NCBI RefSeq assembly: GCF_010560025.1
Contig: NZ_SAIY01000004.1
Coordinates: forward strand, 186,001 to 250,000
Length of the DNA stretch: 64,000 bases
Direction of reading: 5' to 3'
From: Verrucosispora sioxanthis
Lineage (GTDB): Bacteria > Actinomycetota > Actinomycetes > Mycobacteriales > Micromonosporaceae
The translations under genes and the position numbers were made by a program. The notes below the pieces were generated by a model. That model worked only from the letters and a program-made list of their open reading frames with translations, made no database searches and had not been told where the DNA came from. This document shows, piece by piece, positions 43,169 through 52,337 of this stretch (positions within the stretch are counted from its first letter, which is position 1; each line of letters starts with the position of its first letter).

Positions 43169-43577
43169 CGGCGGTACCCGCAGCCGCCCGGGCCGGCGCC
43201 CCCAGGTTCTCGCCCACCCGGGTCACCAGCATCGCCATCTCGTACGCCACCAGACCGATGTCCGCGTCGGCGTCGCTGGCGACCGCCAGGCACGCGCCCT
43301 GGCCCGCCGCGGTGACGAAGAGGTACGCGGACTCCATCTCCACGACGGTCTGCCGCACCGGTCCACCGGTGAGGTGCCGGCTCGCGCCCCGGGCCAGGCT
43401 GGACAGGCCGGACGCCAGCGCACAGAGGTGCTCGGCATCGGCGGTGCCCAGGCCCGCGGAGGAGCCCAGCAGGAGTCCGTCGGCCGACAGCACCACGGCC
43501 TGCCGCGCGGTCGGCACCCGCTCCAGCAGATCGTCCAGCAACCAGTCGAGATCTGCGTTCTGCCTCGTCGACTGCAT
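43158..43577 (-). CDS. cvnB: conservon roadblock/LC7 protein (CvnB)
   Basis: A 139-residue roadblock/LC7-fold protein (LDWLLDDLLERVPTARQAVVLSADGLLLGSS ... ALASGLSSLARGAS ... VVEMESAYLFVTAAGQGACLAV). Such proteins act as GTPase partners or activators of Ras-like CvnD. The ATG at 43577 overlaps the restored stop codon of cvnA as TGATG, the usual conservon arrangement. Confidence 0.95.
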   Translation of the reverse strand: MQSTRQNADLDWLLDDLLERVPTARQAVVLSADGLLLGSSAGLGTADAEHLCALASGLSSLARGASRHLTGGPVRQTVVEMESAYLFVTAAGQGACLAVASDADADIGLVAYEMAMLVTRVGENLGAPARAAAGTADAD

Positions 43578-46436
43578 CAGGCGTCCCTCTCAGTCACGGT
43601 CGGGGAATTCGCCGGCGCCGATTCGGTGGCCGGCAGGGCGCCGGGCGGCGCGGTGCTGCTGTCTTGACCCACCGGGCCCGTTCCGGCCGGCTCGGGAGCC
43701 GGCACGGCGGAGCCGGCCCGGTCGGTCGGGTCAGCCGCAGCCGCACCGGACCGGTGGTTCGGCTGCGGCGGCGACGGCTCGGTCTGGTCGGTCCCGCTGC
43801 CGGGGACCGGTCCGCCCGGGTCAGGGTTCGGGGTTCGGGCGGCGGCCAGCCGACCCGCGCGGTGCCCGCCTGCAACGCCGACATGACCCGACGTGCCTCC
43901 TCCGGGCTGCGCGGCGCCGGATCACGCTGCGGCCGGGACAGGGTCCGGACGCGACCACCGGTTGTCGGACGGTCGGGCCGTCGATCGCGGCCGTCCGTGC
44001 GGGCCGGGCGGTCATCGCCGGCAGTTGCACGGTGGGCGCGTCCAGCGCGGGGTCGGCACCGGGCACGTCCCGGTGCCCGGAGACCGGTCCGGCCGGCGCG
44101 TCGGCACCGCTTCCGGGTGAATCGGTGCCCGACGGCCGCGCCGATGCGGGTTGAGGTTCCGGTCCGGCCCGGACGACGGGAGCCACCTCGGCGCTGGACG
44201 GGGCGCCGTTGCCGGAATCGGTGCTCGACGGCGCCGGCTCGGCGCTGGGCGATGCGGCGGCGGTGCCGCGGCTGCGGATCCGCCGGGGCAGGCCATCGGC
44301 CTCCGCCGGCCCGACCGTCGAGCTGCCGACCTGGGTCCGGGCCGTCGTGTCGCCGACCGGGCCGCCTCCGGCCGGGCCACCGGCGGATGCGGCCGCGTCG
44401 CGCGGGACGGTGCGGCTTCGGGGCCGGGGCACCGTGGTCAGTCGGGTCGCCCGGGCCAGTCTGCGCTGCTCCGGCGTGGCGCCCTTGTCGTCGCCCGCCA
44501 GCGCCTCCGGGCCGGGCAACGGCGACGGTTCCTCCGTGATCAGTTCGGTCGGGATGAGCACCACGGCGGTGAGGCCGGTTCCCTTCGACCGTCGCAAGCG
44601 GACCCGGACGTCATGCCGGGCGGCCAGTCGCGCCACCACGAACAGACCGAGCCGGACGGTCTCGCTGGGATCGAACTCCGGCGACCGGGCCAGCTTCCGG
44701 TTCGCCTCGTCGATGGCCGCCTCGCTCATGCCGAGACCCTCGTCGGTGACGGAGAGGGCATAGCCGTGCGCCACGTGTTCACCGGAGATCTCGACCCGGG
44801 AGTCGGGTGGGGAGAACGCGGTGGCGTTCTCGATCAACTCGGCGAGCAGGTGGATGATGTCCCCCACCACCCGGCCGACCGTGCCGGCGGGCTGCACCGT
44901 GGTGATGTCGACCCGGTCGTACGACTCGACCTCGGAGATCGCCCCTCGGATGAGGTCCACCATGGCGACCGGGTTGCGCCAGCCTCGACCCGGTGCGGCA
45001 CCGGCGAGGATGACCAGATCCTCCGCGTGTCGACGCAGTCGGGTGGCGAGGTGGTCGACGCGGAACAGTTCGGCCAGGTGGTCGGGGTCCTCCGCGTCGC
45101 GTTCGAGCCGGTCAAGCAGCGCGATCTGCCGGTGCACCAGCCCCTGACTGCGGCGCGCGATGTTCAGGAAGACGTCGTTGAGACCACGCCGCAGGCTCAC
45201 CTCGACCATGGCCGAACGGATGGCGACCTTGTGCACCTCGGTGAACGCCTGCGCGACCTGGCCGATCTCGTCGGCGCCCCGGTCGGCCACCGATGCCTCC
45301 CGAGCCAGGTCGACCTGCTCACCCTTGCGCAGCCGGTCCACCACCTCCGGCAGGCGCCGCTCGGCGTCGGCGAGCGTGCCGCGTACCAGGGTCAGCCGTT
45401 GGGCGAGAGAGCGGCCGACCCGGACCGCCACCACCAGCGAGAGCACGACGGCGATCAGGCCGAGCAGTCCCGCCGCGGCCAGCCGCACCAGGGTCCGTAC
45501 CGCCATCGGCACCGACCGGTCGGCCAGGCCGTCCGCCTGGGTCAGTTCGAAGTCCCGCAGCGACTGCTGCACCGTGTCGTAGCTCGTCTGCCACACCTGC
45601 GGGTCGAGCCTGAGCCGGGCCGACGGATCCGCGGCGACGACGTCGTCCTGCATCTCCCGGAGCCGGCCGAACGCCTCCTGCTCGGTCAGCCGCTGGTACG
45701 CGGTCCGGTCCGCCTCGGGCAGGTCGGCCACCGCGGCCTCGGCCAGGAACCGCTGATTACCGATGCCCTGCACGAGCAGGGTGTGCTCACCCTCGGCGAA
45801 CCGGCCGGCCGTCAACACACCGGCCAGCAGCGCGTCGGTCTGGCCCAGCAGTTCCCGCGAGCGACCGAGGCTGGTCAGCGCCAACGCCTCACGGTTGAGG
45901 TCGTGGTCCGGAAGGTTGGCCAGGGCGGTGAAGGTCTGGAAGGCGGAGGTGATCATTCCGCTGTAGAGGCCGACCGCACCGGCGCGGTCGAGATCCCGAC
46001 GATCGATGAAGCCGCGCCCGGCCGGCAGCGCGTCCAGCTCGCCGATGAAGCGATCGAGCCGAGCTTCGAGCAGCTCTCCGGCGGCGTCCCGCAACTGCTC
46101 CCCACTGACCCGCCGACGCAACTCGGCGATTGCCGCGTCGGTGCGGGCCCGTTGTTCCACCAGGGCCGGTAGCACGCAGTTGGCCGGCGGCTGTCCACAC
46201 TCGGTGCGCGGCGAGGCGAGATGGACCACGGAGAGCCGTCGTTCCCGTTGCAGCTCGGCCACCACGGTCTCACCCGGCCGGCCGAGGTCGTACAGGAGAG
46301 TACGGGCGGCGAGCAGGTCGAGCGCCGGCCCGAAAGTGAGCGTGGTCGCGAAGATCCACAGTGCCAGCAGCGCGGTCACCGGCACGACGACCAACGCGGT
46401 CAGTTTCGAGCGGATCGGCCAGTCGCGGGTGTTCAA
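43577..46436 (-). CDS. cvnA: conservon nitrate/sensor histidine-kinase-like protein (CvnA), frame disrupted near the C-terminus
   Basis: A large membrane sensor. TTG 46436 (GCGAGG 5 bases upstream) starts LNTRDWPIRSKLTALVVVP, the first membrane helix. An extracytoplasmic nitrate-sensor-like domain, a second helix near 330-355 and a HAMP segment follow, then an ATPase domain with the N box ELIENATAFSPPDSRVEI. The uninterrupted frame ends at 43821. However, the usual C-terminal signature (PEEARRVMSALQAGTAR) and a Pro/Ala-rich tail ending TERDA lie in the two other frames. Two 1-base losses, near 43950 and near 43873, would restore a 953-residue protein whose stop overlaps cvnB. Interpreted as sequencing error or tail truncation. 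Confidence 0.85.
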
Positions 46437-46733
46437 TCGGACCTCGCCCGGAAGGGTGGCTGGAAGGGCTCCGGCACAGCCGGGCAGCGCCGTCGCCGGG
46501 GCGCACCCCGGTTGTCCCGCCGGGACGCCGGCTCGGGCGCCTTGGGCAGGATACGTAATCCGCGCCGGTCGCACTACCGTCCGTCGAGACGACCGGTACG
46601 TTGCCGAACGTCCCGGCGACGAACCGCCTGTCGGTTTCCGCCCCGCCGGCCGCCAGGTCGGGCCAGGAAAGTGCTCCGAAACGGGATTGGCGATCAGTGC
46701 GTGGCGGGAATACCTGCAGGCGAAGGAGGAGCC

Positions 46734-47330
46734 ATGTCGCCCACGCAGATAATCGTCATCGTCATCGTCATCCTGGTGGTCGCCGCCATCGCCGCCGCCG
46801 TCGTCGTGGCCGGCCGCCGCCGGGCGCTCCGGCAGCGTTTCGGCCCCGAGTACGACCACGTCGTCGCCGAGCAGGACAGCCGCAGCGCCGCCGAGCGCGA
46901 GTTGCGGGACCGGGAACGCCGGCACGCCGAACTCGAACTGGTCCCGCTCACGCCCGAGTCCCAGGCCCGGTACACCGAGGCGTGGGAGGAGCTTCAGGTA
47001 CGTTTCGTCGACTCCCCTGCCGAGACCGTCGGGCAGGCCGACGAACTGGTCAGTCGACTCATCGCCGAACGCGGATACCCCACCGGTGAGTTCGACGACC
47101 AGATCGCCCATCTCTCCGTCGAACACGCGCGCACGCTGGGTCACTACCGCGACGCGCACGAGATCCATCTGCGCAACTCCCGGGGCGAGGCCAGCACCGA
47201 GGATCTCCGCCAGGCCGTCGTCCACTACCGCGCTCTCTTCAGCGACCTGCTCGGCGACGAGCCGCCGGTCGCTGCCGGGACGCCGGACCAACGCCACCCC
47301 GATGCCGCCCACGACGCCACCAACCGCTGA
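46734..47330 (+). CDS. membrane-anchored hypothetical protein
   Basis: A 198-residue protein starting at ATG 46734 with AAGGAGGAG 2 bases before. A single N-terminal transmembrane helix (QIIVIVIVILVVAAIAAAVVV) is followed by a basic RRR cluster and a helical cytoplasmic domain. The core TEAWEELQVRFVDSPAETVGQADELVSRL ... LRQAVVHYRALFSDLLG is also found in the next gene's C-terminus. Function unknown. It is divergent from cvnA and 10 bases before the next gene, so the two form an operon. Confidence 0.75.
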   Translation: MSPTQIIVIVIVILVVAAIAAAVVVAGRRRALRQRFGPEYDHVVAEQDSRSAAERELRDRERRHAELELVPLTPESQARYTEAWEELQVRFVDSPAETVGQADELVSRLIAERGYPTGEFDDQIAHLSVEHARTLGHYRDAHEIHLRNSRGEASTEDLRQAVVHYRALFSDLLGDEPPVAAGTPDQRHPDAAHDATNR

Positions 47331-47340
47331 GGAGATCACC

Positions 47341-48294
47341 ATGCGGCAGGAAGAGCAGCAGCTCAACAACGACCACCCGGAGGCCGTACGCTCCGCCCCG
47401 GTGGCGGTGCCGACCACCGAGGACGACCGGGAGCCGGGCGACGAGGTCGACACCGTCGACGAGCCGACGGATCGGGACCGGTCGGAGGCCGACCGCGGCC
47501 GCCCCTGGGACGGCCGTCCCGGCTCCGATGGCGAGCGCACCGAGTTCCACGAGCCCGGTCCGGTGCCGACCACCTTCGGCGCGACCACGGTCGGTGGCGC
47601 GGTCGCCGCGTCCGCGCTAGCCAGCCCGCGGCCCGAGGACGAGCGCGACCCGCGTGACGAGGACACCGCCCGACCTGGTGACGGCGCCGTCGACGGGGAG
47701 CGTGAGGGACGCCGGGCGGACCCGACGGCGGAGTTCGGCGGTACGGCCGACGAGGTCGACCGGACCGACCCGGTCGACGATTCCGCAGCCGATGTCGCCG
47801 ACGACCGGGCTTCGGCCATCGGCGACGACCCGACGGACGACCGGCTCACCGACGACGACGTGGACGCGGCCGACAGCGACAACCGACCGACGGCGGTGAC
47901 GGACGCTGACGGCACGGCGGCGGCGGGTGGTCCCGGCTACGGGAGTGCCGCCCCCGCGATGGTCGACCCCGACACCGAGACCTCGGGCGAGGGCCCGTCC
48001 GGTTCCGGGGCGGCGGTCCCGGCCGGCGCGGCGACCCTGTTCGACGACGCGACGGCGCAGGGCTTCCGGGACCGCTGGCGCGACGTCCAGCTGCGCTTCG
48101 TGGACGATCCCCGGGCGGCGGCGGGCGAGGCGCAGTCGCTGGTGGAGGAGGCCATGGAGGCGCTGTCCGCCGCCCTTGCCGCGCACCGCGACAAGCTCGG
48201 CGGCTGGCAGGAGGCCGGCTCGTCCGACACCGAGCAGTTGCGGGTGGCCGTGCGCGAGTACCGGGACTTCCTCGACCGGGTGCTCGGCCGCTGA
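47341..48294 (+). CDS. acidic hypothetical protein with paralogous C-terminal domain
   Basis: A 317-residue protein starting at ATG 47341 after GAGGAGATCACC. The first about 220 residues are disordered and strongly acidic, rich in Asp, Glu, Thr, Pro and Gly. The C-terminal about 85 residues (FRDRWRDVQLRFVDDPRAAAGEAQSLVEEAMEAL ... REYRDFLDRVLG) match the domain in the preceding protein. No membrane segment. The pair probably arose by duplication. Function unknown. Confidence 0.7.
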   Translation: MRQEEQQLNNDHPEAVRSAPVAVPTTEDDREPGDEVDTVDEPTDRDRSEADRGRPWDGRPGSDGERTEFHEPGPVPTTFGATTVGGAVAASALASPRPEDERDPRDEDTARPGDGAVDGEREGRRADPTAEFGGTADEVDRTDPVDDSAADVADDRASAIGDDPTDDRLTDDDVDAADSDNRPTAVTDADGTAAAGGPGYGSAAPAMVDPDTETSGEGPSGSGAAVPAGAATLFDDATAQGFRDRWRDVQLRFVDDPRAAAGEAQSLVEEAMEALSAALAAHRDKLGGWQEAGSSDTEQLRVAVREYRDFLDRVLGR

Positions 48295-48437
48295 CTCCGC
48301 GCAGCCGTACCGCCCGAGGGCGGGTGTCTCCGATCCGGGGCACCCGCCCTCGGCGTACCACCGCCAGGCATGGCCACCGGTGAGGCGGGTACGCCCAACA
48401 GGGGCCGGAGATCGCCGCGGACAGGAGGGCAGCAACG

Positions 48438-48818
48438 ATGACGGATCGTGATCGGCAACGACCGCTGGAGGAGCGCCCCGAGGCGGCTGCGGCGGTCGAC
48501 GACGACAGCACCGTGCCGCAGCTGATGACCGGAGGTGGACCCGACCGGGACAATCCGGCGTTCGCCGAACCGGACGACCGGCCCGAAGGCGGGCCGACCG
48601 ACGACATCATCGCCGACCCGTACGCCGCCGGCACCGGCGCGACGGGAACCGGTACCGGCGCGGGCGGGGACAACATCCGTACCGGCGCCGAGCAGCCCTG
48701 GGAGCCGGAGGATCTGGTGATGGCCCGAGGGCAGGACCTCACCGCCGAGAACATCGAGCGGGCCCGACGCGAACTGGCCGAGACCGGACGCGCGGCGATC
48801 GAGAAGACGGTTCCCTGA
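48438..48818 (+). CDS. small acidic hypothetical protein
   Basis: A 126-residue hydrophilic protein starting at ATG 48438 with AGGAGGG about 9 bases upstream. It is rich in Asp, Glu, Gly and Thr in the first 85 residues and ends in a helix (LTAENIERARRELAETGRAAIEK). No known domain. It lies 143 bases after the preceding acidic protein and ends at a strong terminator hairpin. Confidence 0.6.
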   Translation: MTDRDRQRPLEERPEAAAAVDDDSTVPQLMTGGGPDRDNPAFAEPDDRPEGGPTDDIIADPYAAGTGATGTGTGAGGDNIRTGAEQPWEPEDLVMARGQDLTAENIERARRELAETGRAAIEKTVP

Positions 48819-48921
48819 TCCGCCCGCGCCCCGGTGCGCCCCCACCCGGACAGCGGTAGCCGGTTGCGGCGTTGCACCGCCGCCGGGCGGGTGACGGCAA
48901 CCGTGGCGCAGGCGGCGCGAG

Positions 48922-48960
48922 GGGCCCCTGGTCCGACCGGTGCGGTCGGACCAGGGGCCC
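48922..48960. terminator. bidirectional terminator hairpin
   Basis: Perfect 17-bp arms (48922-48938 and 48944-48960) with a 5-base loop sit between the convergent hypothetical gene and the cellulase gene. No T tract, as is common in GC-rich actinobacteria. Confidence 0.8.
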
Positions 48961-49018
48961 GGGTGACCTGCCGCCGCAGCGCCTCACCTACTGTCGGCGG
49001 CGGGTATGCCTGTGCCCG

Positions 49019-50821
49019 TCAGGACAGCGGCGGGTAGGCGTTGCGCATCAGCTCGGAAAGCTGCGCCGGGAACCAGGCACCCGAGATCGGTGCGTCCGGC
49101 AGGGCACCGCTCATGCTGTTGCCGTTGCGCGCGTTACCGGTGTAGGTCGGGTCGCACATCCGGTCGAAGCCCTTGCCGTCGTTGTTCGGGATCTCGCGGC
49201 TGGAGCCGTCCGACTCACCCGGGGGCTTGATCCAGACGTAGGCGTCGATACCCGACTCCGGCGCGGCCTTCGGCCGCTCGCCCAGACCCGCACCGGACTG
49301 GTTGCACCAGTTGCCCTTGTGGATGCGACGGTCGATCCGGCCACCGTCCACGTAGGTGTTCACGTTGGTCGTCGGGCCGGCAGCGGTGGGCCGGTTGGGG
49401 CCACCCCAGCCGTTACGGGAGGTGTCGATAAGCATGCCGATGCTGTTGGGGAAGCCCTGCCGGACCAGTTCCTGACGGAACGCCTGGGCGAAGCTCAGCT
49501 CGTCGTTGTACTGGTTCCAGTCGATCCACTTCGACTGCCGCACGGACTGCCCGTTCACCGAGTCGGTGACCTTCGCGTACGGCTCTCGCAGCGCCGAGTA
49601 GTTCGCGGTGTTGGTGATGAAGCCGTGCACGTGGTTGACGGTGGCACCGGAGGCGCCGGCCGCCTGCCGCAGGATCTGGGCGGTCGGGGTGAAGTTGCTG
49701 TCCCAACCGAGCCAGCCGTGGTGCCCGGCGTCGATGTAGTTGTAGACGTTCGAAATCGCGCCCAGCTTGGCCAGGGCGTAGCCGACACCGTTGACGTACG
49801 CGCCGTTGGCCTTGACCGTGTCGCACATCGCGGTGCCACCGGGGTTGCCCGAGGTGTTGGTCACCAGGTTCGGCAGTGAATCGATCTCGATGATGTTGAT
49901 GATCCGCAGGTTGCGGTACTTCGGGTCCGCCTGGATCGCCGCGATCGGGTCGATGTACTGCGCCTTGTACTTCGGCAGCTCGTCGGCCTTCAGTTCGCCG
50001 TTGGAGGCGAGTGCGGCGCAGTCCCGGCCAGGCAGGTTGTAGATGACGACCTGGATGTACTGCGCGTTCTGCCGCAGCGCCTCGTCCAGGTGGTCACGCA
50101 GCCCCATCGGGCCGTTGGACTGGCTGTTGTCGGTACCCTCGATCGCCGCGATCCGGTCCAGCCACACGCCGGTCGGCGTGTTCGAGATGCGGTTGCCACC
50201 GCTTACCGACTCGGCCTTGGCCTTCCACTCCGGGTTCACATACCCCCGGGCGCCTACGTACGGGTTGTCCACCTTGGTGCCGGGCGGCGTCGTCGGCGGC
50301 GTCGTGGTGGGCGGCGGCGTCGTCGGCGGCGTCGTCGTCGGCGGCGTCGTGGTGGGCGGCGTCGTCGTCGGCGGCGTGGTGGTCGGCGGCGTGCCGCCGT
50401 TACAGGTCACCCCGTTGACTGCGAACGAGGTGGGCTTGGGGTTGCTGCCGCTCCACGAGCCGTTGAAGCCGATGCTCGTGCTGGCGCCGGTGGCCAGGTT
50501 GCCGTTCCAGGACTCGCTCTGCGCGGTCACGTTCCGGCCCGACTGGCTCCACCGCGCCGACCAGCCCTGCACGAGACGCTGGTTGGCGTCGGGGAACGTG
50601 AAGCCGAGCGTCCAACTACTGATCGCGTCGCCGACGTTCCTGATGGTGATGTTGGCGGTGAACCCACCCTGCCAGTCGTTGGTCGTGTACGTCACGTCGC
50701 ACTGCGTCGCCGCGTGCGCCGCGGTCACCGGTAGCGTCACCAAACCGCCCGCGACCAGCGCGCTCGCGCCGGCCAGCGCGACGGCCCGGCGTCGACCGGA
50801 CAGCCTTCTCCACACATTCAT
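49019..50821 (-). CDS. secreted GH6 cellulase with CBM2 module
   Basis: A 600-residue secreted enzyme. The signal peptide has twin Arg-rich start and cleavage near AHA/ATQ (about 38). A family 2 carbohydrate-binding module (about 39-140, conserved Trp in DWQGGFTANI, GWSARWSQSG, SWNGNL) is followed by a linker of PPTTT repeats (about 145-180). The C-terminal glycoside hydrolase family 6 catalytic domain (about 185-600) has VVIYNLPGRDCAALASNGE, EIDSLPNLVTN, DAGHHGWLGW, NGWGGPNRP and WIKPPGESDG. It cleaves cellulose outside the cell as endoglucanase or cellobiohydrolase. A CebR-like operator lies about 250 bases upstream. Confidence 0.95.
   Translation of the reverse strand: MNVWRRLSGRRRAVALAGASALVAGGLVTLPVTAAHAATQCDVTYTTNDWQGGFTANITIRNVGDAISSWTLGFTFPDANQRLVQGWSARWSQSGRNVTAQSESWNGNLATGASTSIGFNGSWSGSNPKPTSFAVNGVTCNGGTPPTTTPPTTTPPTTTPPTTTPPTTPPPTTTPPTTPPGTKVDNPYVGARGYVNPEWKAKAESVSGGNRISNTPTGVWLDRIAAIEGTDNSQSNGPMGLRDHLDEALRQNAQYIQVVIYNLPGRDCAALASNGELKADELPKYKAQYIDPIAAIQADPKYRNLRIINIIEIDSLPNLVTNTSGNPGGTAMCDTVKANGAYVNGVGYALAKLGAISNVYNYIDAGHHGWLGWDSNFTPTAQILRQAAGASGATVNHVHGFITNTANYSALREPYAKVTDSVNGQSVRQSKWIDWNQYNDELSFAQAFRQELVRQGFPNSIGMLIDTSRNGWGGPNRPTAAGPTTNVNTYVDGGRIDRRIHKGNWCNQSGAGLGERPKAAPESGIDAYVWIKPPGESDGSSREIPNNDGKGFDRMCDPTYTGNARNGNSMSGALPDAPISGAWFPAQLSELMRNAYPPLS
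50282..50398. repeat. low-complexity repeat encoding the PT linker of the cellulase
   Basis: The stretch repeats GGCGGCGTCGT units on the + strand, encoding about 10 TTTPP-type blocks on the minus strand. Such repeats can change length by slippage and so vary between strains. Confidence 0.75.
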
Positions 50822-51353
50822 GCCACTGATCTCCTTGGGCGAGACCGGATCCGCGTACGGCCCGGCACGTGGCCCGAGGGACGTCCTGCGCGGACGGCCG
50901 CCGGTGCCAACGGGATTCTTCGGGAGCGCCCGACCCGGACGGGCGTTGGTGGTGGTGCGACGACCGGCGTCGCCGGTCGGCGGCTAGGTGGTCGTCCGGC
51001 GAACCGGATGCCCTCGACACCTGCCTACGCGGTGTGGCTCTGCTCACCGCGTCCTGCGATTCTTGCATGGGAGCGCTTCCATGGCAATGGTTCGATATTT
51101 TCGAAACGCTACCGGGCAAATGCTGCAACACCACTACAACGCGTGCAGCCCGCTCTGGCAAGCCCTGCTCCGCCCATCCCACCAGGGGCCGGACAGGCCG
51201 GCACGCCCCGCGCAGGCAGCCTGACAGAAGGCAACAGACCGAACGAATGCCAGAACACGAATTTTTCCCTGCATAAGTCATGAAACGGTCTAACGTCGGT
51301 TCTGGCTCGGTTTTTGCCGGCCGCAGGACAACAGGGATGGAGTGACACAGGTC
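50822..51353. other. 532-bp intergenic region
   Basis: Divergent gap between the cellulase gene and a surface protein gene. It holds the CebR-like operator (51068-51081) and a comparatively AT-rich stretch (about 51080-51120 and 51235-51320) where promoters for both genes would be expected. No additional gene is supported. Confidence 0.5.
51068..51081. promoter_or_regulatory. CebR-like operator upstream of the cellulase gene
   Basis: TGGGAGCGCTTCCA differs at one base from the palindrome TGGGAGCGCTCCCA, the operator known for the cellobiose-responsive LacI-family repressor CebR in Streptomyces. It is 247 bases upstream of the cellulase start. Confidence 0.7.
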
Positions 51354-52337
51354 ATGGCTAAGAAGATGCTGGGGAAGGTCGTTGCGGGTGCTGCCCTCGG
51401 CAGCGCCTCCCTGCTGGTGTTCGCGCCAGGGGCCGCGTACGCCGACGGCCAAGCACAGACGGACGAGGGCAAGGTCTACGCCAAGCCGCACGCTGTCAAG
51501 GCTGGCGACGAGGTCAAGCTGGTGCAGATCTGCCCCGAGGAGCAGGAGCACCCCTTCGTCTGGTCCAAGGTCACCGGGAAGGTCAAGCTCGAACCGGCTC
51601 GGGGCGGCGACTCGCGTGGCGACCACAAGGACTGGCGCGAGGAGAACGGCGCCGCCGAAGGCGCGGACAGCGAGGGCTGGTCCGGCCACGAACGTTCGCA
51701 GCCTGCCGAAGCCGAGTCCGGCAGCGGTTGGGGCGGTGGCGCGGCTGACGCCCGCGACGACTGGAAGGGCGAGGAGCACGGCCAGGACGCCGAGGGCGGC
51801 GACGCGAAGGACCACGGCAAGAAGGACTGGAAGGGCCAGGCCGAGGAGAGCGACGCGGCCGCCGAGGAGTCCACCGGCGGCTGGTCCGGCCGGCACGAGA
51901 ACGGCTCGGACTCCGCCGAGAGCGAATGGTCCGGCAAGGACGACCGGTCCGGCGAGTCGGGCGAGAGCGAATGGTCCGGCAAGGACGACCGGTCCGGCGA
52001 GTCGGGCGAGAGCGAATGGTCCGGCAAGCGCGACTGGGCCGCCGACGAGGCCGAGGAGGCCGAGGAGCGCGGCTGGGAGCACAAGAAGGACTTCGTCTAC
52101 TACGGCGAGGCTCACGTCGCCCGGGACGCCAAGCCCGGCACGTACGAGTTGGAGGGCTCCTGTGGCACGGGCGAGTTGGTCGTCCTGCCGCACGGTGGGG
52201 TCGACGGCGGCGACGGTGGCATCGCCACCGGTGCCGACCGTGGCCTGGCCACCGCCGGCGCGAGCCTGGTCGGCGCGGCCGCCCTCGGTGGCCTCGTGCT
52301 GATGCGCCGTCGTCGGGTCGATGAGTTCGCGGCCTGA
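51354..52337 (+). CDS. secreted or wall-anchored surface protein with C-terminal sorting-like signal
   Basis: A 327-residue protein. ATG 51354 opens a signal peptide (AKKMLGKVVAGAALGSASLLV, cleavage near YA/DGQ). GTG 51342 in the same frame is an alternative start. A conserved N-terminal beta part (about 40-85) is followed by a hydrophilic, Glu/Gly/Ser/Trp-rich region with 15-residue repeats (ESEWSGKDDRSGESG). A second ordered part follows (FVYYGEAHVARDAKPGTYELEGSCGTGELVVLP). The C-terminus has LATAG, a hydrophobic helix and RRRR, resembling a cell-wall sorting signal. The next gene encodes a class F sortase, so this is its probable substrate. Confidence 0.75.
   Translation: MAKKMLGKVVAGAALGSASLLVFAPGAAYADGQAQTDEGKVYAKPHAVKAGDEVKLVQICPEEQEHPFVWSKVTGKVKLEPARGGDSRGDHKDWREENGAAEGADSEGWSGHERSQPAEAESGSGWGGGAADARDDWKGEEHGQDAEGGDAKDHGKKDWKGQAEESDAAAEESTGGWSGRHENGSDSAESEWSGKDDRSGESGESEWSGKDDRSGESGESEWSGKRDWAADEAEEAEERGWEHKKDFVYYGEAHVARDAKPGTYELEGSCGTGELVVLPHGGVDGGDGGIATGADRGLATAGASLVGAAALGGLVLMRRRRVDEFAA
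51918..52028 (+). repeat. 45-bp tandem repeat inside the surface protein gene
   Basis: Two identical 45-base units (51918-51962 and 51963-52007) and a 21-base partial third copy encode 15-residue repeats beginning ESEWSGK. Confidence 0.9.

Noticed and set aside
46437..47915. Long open frame extending cvnA upstream by about 490 codons
   Set aside because: It runs opposite two genes that have good ribosome sites and typical composition, and the real N-terminus with the first membrane helix lies at 46436.
51918..52028. CRISPR-like spaced repeats
   Set aside because: The repeats are contiguous, in frame and part of a coding sequence; there are no spacers.
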